Shown: piece after piece, positions 62,615-64,000 of the stretch | How the letters are laid out: every line of letters begins with the position of its first letter | How positions within the stretch are numbered: the first letter of the stretch is position 1 | Origin: CAIWHR01 sp963726765 | GTDB taxonomy: Bacteria > Pseudomonadota > Gammaproteobacteria > Burkholderiales > Casimicrobiaceae | NCBI GenBank assembly: GCA_963726765.1 | Contig: CAVSDH010000008.1 | Coordinates: forward strand, 62,001-126,000 | Reading direction: 5' to 3' | Length of the DNA: 64,000 nt | Notes under the pieces: generated by a model | What the model saw: the letters and a program-made list of their open reading frames with translations, nothing else | What the model was told of the DNA's origin: nothing | Databases searched by the model: none | Translations under genes and position numbers: made by a program

Positions 62615-64000
62615 CCGCCGGCCTCCGGCAGGTCGTTGGCCGCGAGCGCAGCGCGAGCCAGATTTCGCTCGAGCTGCGCCTGGCCCGACAGGTACTGCGG
62701 CGGCCATGGCTGTTCGTGGCAGCCAAGAATGGCAGCCGCGTGCAGCGTCCAGTAGGGGTCGGCAAGATGAGGGCGGCCGATCGCGCACAGATCGGCGCGT
62801 CCGGCCATCAGGATGCTGTTGACGTGATCGGGCTCGAAAATGGCTCCCACCGCCATCGTCGCGATGTCGACCTCGTTCCTGATCCGGTCCGAGAACGGCG
62901 TCTGGTACATCCGGCCGTAGACGGGTCTCGCCTCGCGCGTGGTCTGTCCCGACGACACGTCGATCAGGTCCGCGCCCGCTTCCTTGAAAAGCCGTGCGAT
63001 CGCAACGGCATCGTCCGGCGTGTTGCCGCCGGGCGCCCAGTCGTGCGCCGAGATGCGCACCGACATTGGCCGGTCCGCCGGCCAGACGGCGCGCATCGCG
63101 CGAAAAACCTCGAGGGGATAGCGGCAACGGTTCCCGATCGTGCCGCCGTAGTCGTCGTCGCGCCGGTTGGTCAGCGGCGAAATGAACGCGGACAGCAGGT
63201 AACCGTGCGCGCAGTGCAGTTCGAGCCAGTCGAACCCGCACTCGGCGCCCCATTGCGCGGCACGGACGAATTCGGTCCGGACTCGGTCCCGATCTTCCGC
63301 CGTCATTGCCCGAGGAACCTGGTTGCGCGGACCGTAGGCGATGGGCGACGGTGCGATCAGCGGCCAGTTGCCGGCGCGCAGCGGCTCGTCCGGCTCCTCC
63401 CACCCGAGCTGCGTCGAGCCCTTCGGCCCGGCGTGGCCGAGCTGAAGCGCGACCTTGGCGGAAGTGCGCGAGTGGATGTAATCGACGATCCGGCGCCATG
63501 CATCGCGATGCTCCGGTCGGTACATCCCGGCGCAACCGGGGCTGATGCGCGCGTCGGCCGCAGGGCAGACCATTTCGGTGAACACGAGCCCGGCCCCGCC
63601 GTGCGCGCGGCTCCCGAGATGCACGAGGTAGTAGTCGTCCGGCGTGCCGTCGACGCAGGAATACTGCGCCATCGGCGACACCACGACCCGATTGGGAAGG
63701 GTCAGGCCGCGCAGCGTGAACGGCGCGAACATCGGCGGCCTCGCCCGGGCCTCGACGTTCGCGCGCACGGCGAACCATTTCTCCATCTCCTCCACGAAAC
63801 CCGGATCGCGCAGCCGCAGGTTTTCGTGCGAGATCCGCTGGCTGCGCGTCAACAGGCTGTACGCGAATTGCGGCGCGTCGAGCGCGGTGTAGCGCGCGAC
63901 GTTCTCGAACCATTCGGTGGAGTTGCGCGCCGCGTTCTGGATCTTCAGCACCTCGACCGAACGCTGCGCCTCGTAGGAGGCAAGCGCGCCGGGAAGGTCG
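62611..64000 (-). CDS. C-terminal FMN reductase part of a salicylyl-CoA / 2-aminobenzoyl-CoA monooxygenase-reductase (5' end outside window)
   Basis: The frame is open to the right edge. Residues before the visible Met at 63951 (YEAQRSVEVLKIQNAARNST, then EWFENVARY) match the end of the FAD monooxygenase half, so this is the C-terminal piece of a two-domain enzyme. The OYE-like domain has PNRVVVSPMAQYSC, QLGHAGPKGS, LHCAHGYLLSAFISPLTNRR with DDDYGG, and CAIGRPHLADPYW. Such fused enzymes hydroxylate and reduce the ring of 2-aminobenzoyl-CoA, or hydroxylate salicylyl-CoA. The monooxygenase part must lie to the right. It is the most upstream gene of the operon seen here. Confidence 0.87.
   Translation of the reverse strand, partial: DLPGALASYEAQRSVEVLKIQNAARNSTEWFENVARYTALDAPQFAYSLLTRSQRISHENLRLRDPGFVEEMEKWFAVRANVEARARPPMFAPFTLRGLTLPNRVVVSPMAQYSCVDGTPDDYYLVHLGSRAHGGAGLVFTEMVCPAADARISPGCAGMYRPEHRDAWRRIVDYIHSRTSAKVALQLGHAGPKGSTQLGWEEPDEPLRAGNWPLIAPSPIAYGPRNQVPRAMTAEDRDRVRTEFVRAAQWGAECGFDWLELHCAHGYLLSAFISPLTNRRDDDYGGTIGNRCRYPLEVFRAMRAVWPADRPMSVRISAHDWAPGGNTPDDAVAIARLFKEAGADLIDVSSGQTTREARPVYGRMYQTPFSDRIRNEVDIATMAVGAIFEPDHVNSILMAGRADLCAIGRPHLADPYWTLHAAAILGCHEQPWPPQYLSGQAQLERNLARAALAANDLPEAGG

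Overview
The window is a GC-rich stretch (about two-thirds G+C) of a bacterial chromosome, most likely from an uncultured or poorly described betaproteobacterium. Three things point there. The housekeeping order is ribBX, ribH, nusB, (binding protein), thiL, pgpA, (GNAT), pncC, recA, recX, alaS. The RibB protein carries a degenerate GTP cyclohydrolase II-like tail. The RecA, OmpR/EnvZ and ArgE sequences are of betaproteobacterial type. I see no rRNA, tRNA, CRISPR array, transposase or phage gene.

Layout. 0-1.1 kb: GntR/FCD regulator (cut by the window edge) and a cupin. 1.2-4.1 kb: moaC, divergent from the M48 protease bepA, then a SIMPL-domain protein. 4.3-9.6 kb: two two-component systems, a NarL-type regulator with a hybrid kinase and OmpR/EnvZ; a Spy/CpxP-like periplasmic protein is divergent from ompR. 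9.6-11.8 kb: ispF, ispD, a GNAT and a 4HBT thioesterase. 11.8-17.7 kb: a glycolate/D-2-hydroxyacid oxidase operon (glcD, a second FAD subunit, a GST, glcE, glcF). 18-20.8 kb: a TRAP transporter split into dctP facing convergent dctQM. 20.9-22.2 kb: TetR and a divergent GNAT sharing an AT-rich operator. 22.4-26.3 kb: peptide-type binding protein, aldehyde dehydrogenase and SDR. 26.5-30.9 kb: a small secreted protein, a badly frame-disrupted TPR/SPINDLY-type O-GlcNAc transferase, a metallo-beta-lactamase-fold hydrolase and a PAS protein. 31.2-34.9 kb: a small winged-helix protein, argE, an AstE/aspartoacylase-like gene and an orphan TRAP binding protein. 35-38.7 kb: comEC, a VOC protein and a PaaI-like thioesterase. 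38.7-49.2 kb: the alaS to ribBX housekeeping run. 49.2-54.3 kb: an RND efflux system with its TetR repressor. 54.4-64 kb: an aromatic-acid operon.

The aromatic-acid cluster is the most coherent metabolic system. From upstream to downstream on the minus strand it encodes the flavin-reductase half of a salicylyl-CoA/2-aminobenzoyl-CoA monooxygenase-reductase (running off the right edge), MarR, enoyl-CoA hydratase, acyl-CoA dehydrogenase, 2-aminobenzoate-type CoA ligase, RidA, glutaryl-CoA dehydrogenase, a zeta GST (maleylpyruvate/maleylacetoacetate isomerase type), and one reading frame joining a fumarylpyruvate-hydrolase-like domain to a kynurenine-formamidase-like hydrolase. The first six genes are linked mostly by 4-base stop/start overlaps. 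I infer anthranilate or salicylate degradation through CoA thioesters.

A striking property of the whole window is the number of genes whose reading frame breaks once inside a conserved domain and resumes in another frame. These include the essential or near-essential genes alaS, thiL, ribH and ribBX, and the TPR gene is broken about ten times. In most cases removing a single base restores the family sequence. I read these mainly as uncorrected indels from assembly, not biology, but they affect every frame-dependent call here, including two apparent gene fusions. Separately, alaS carries an in-frame, lower-GC insertion with a short inverted repeat that is not explained by a single-base error.
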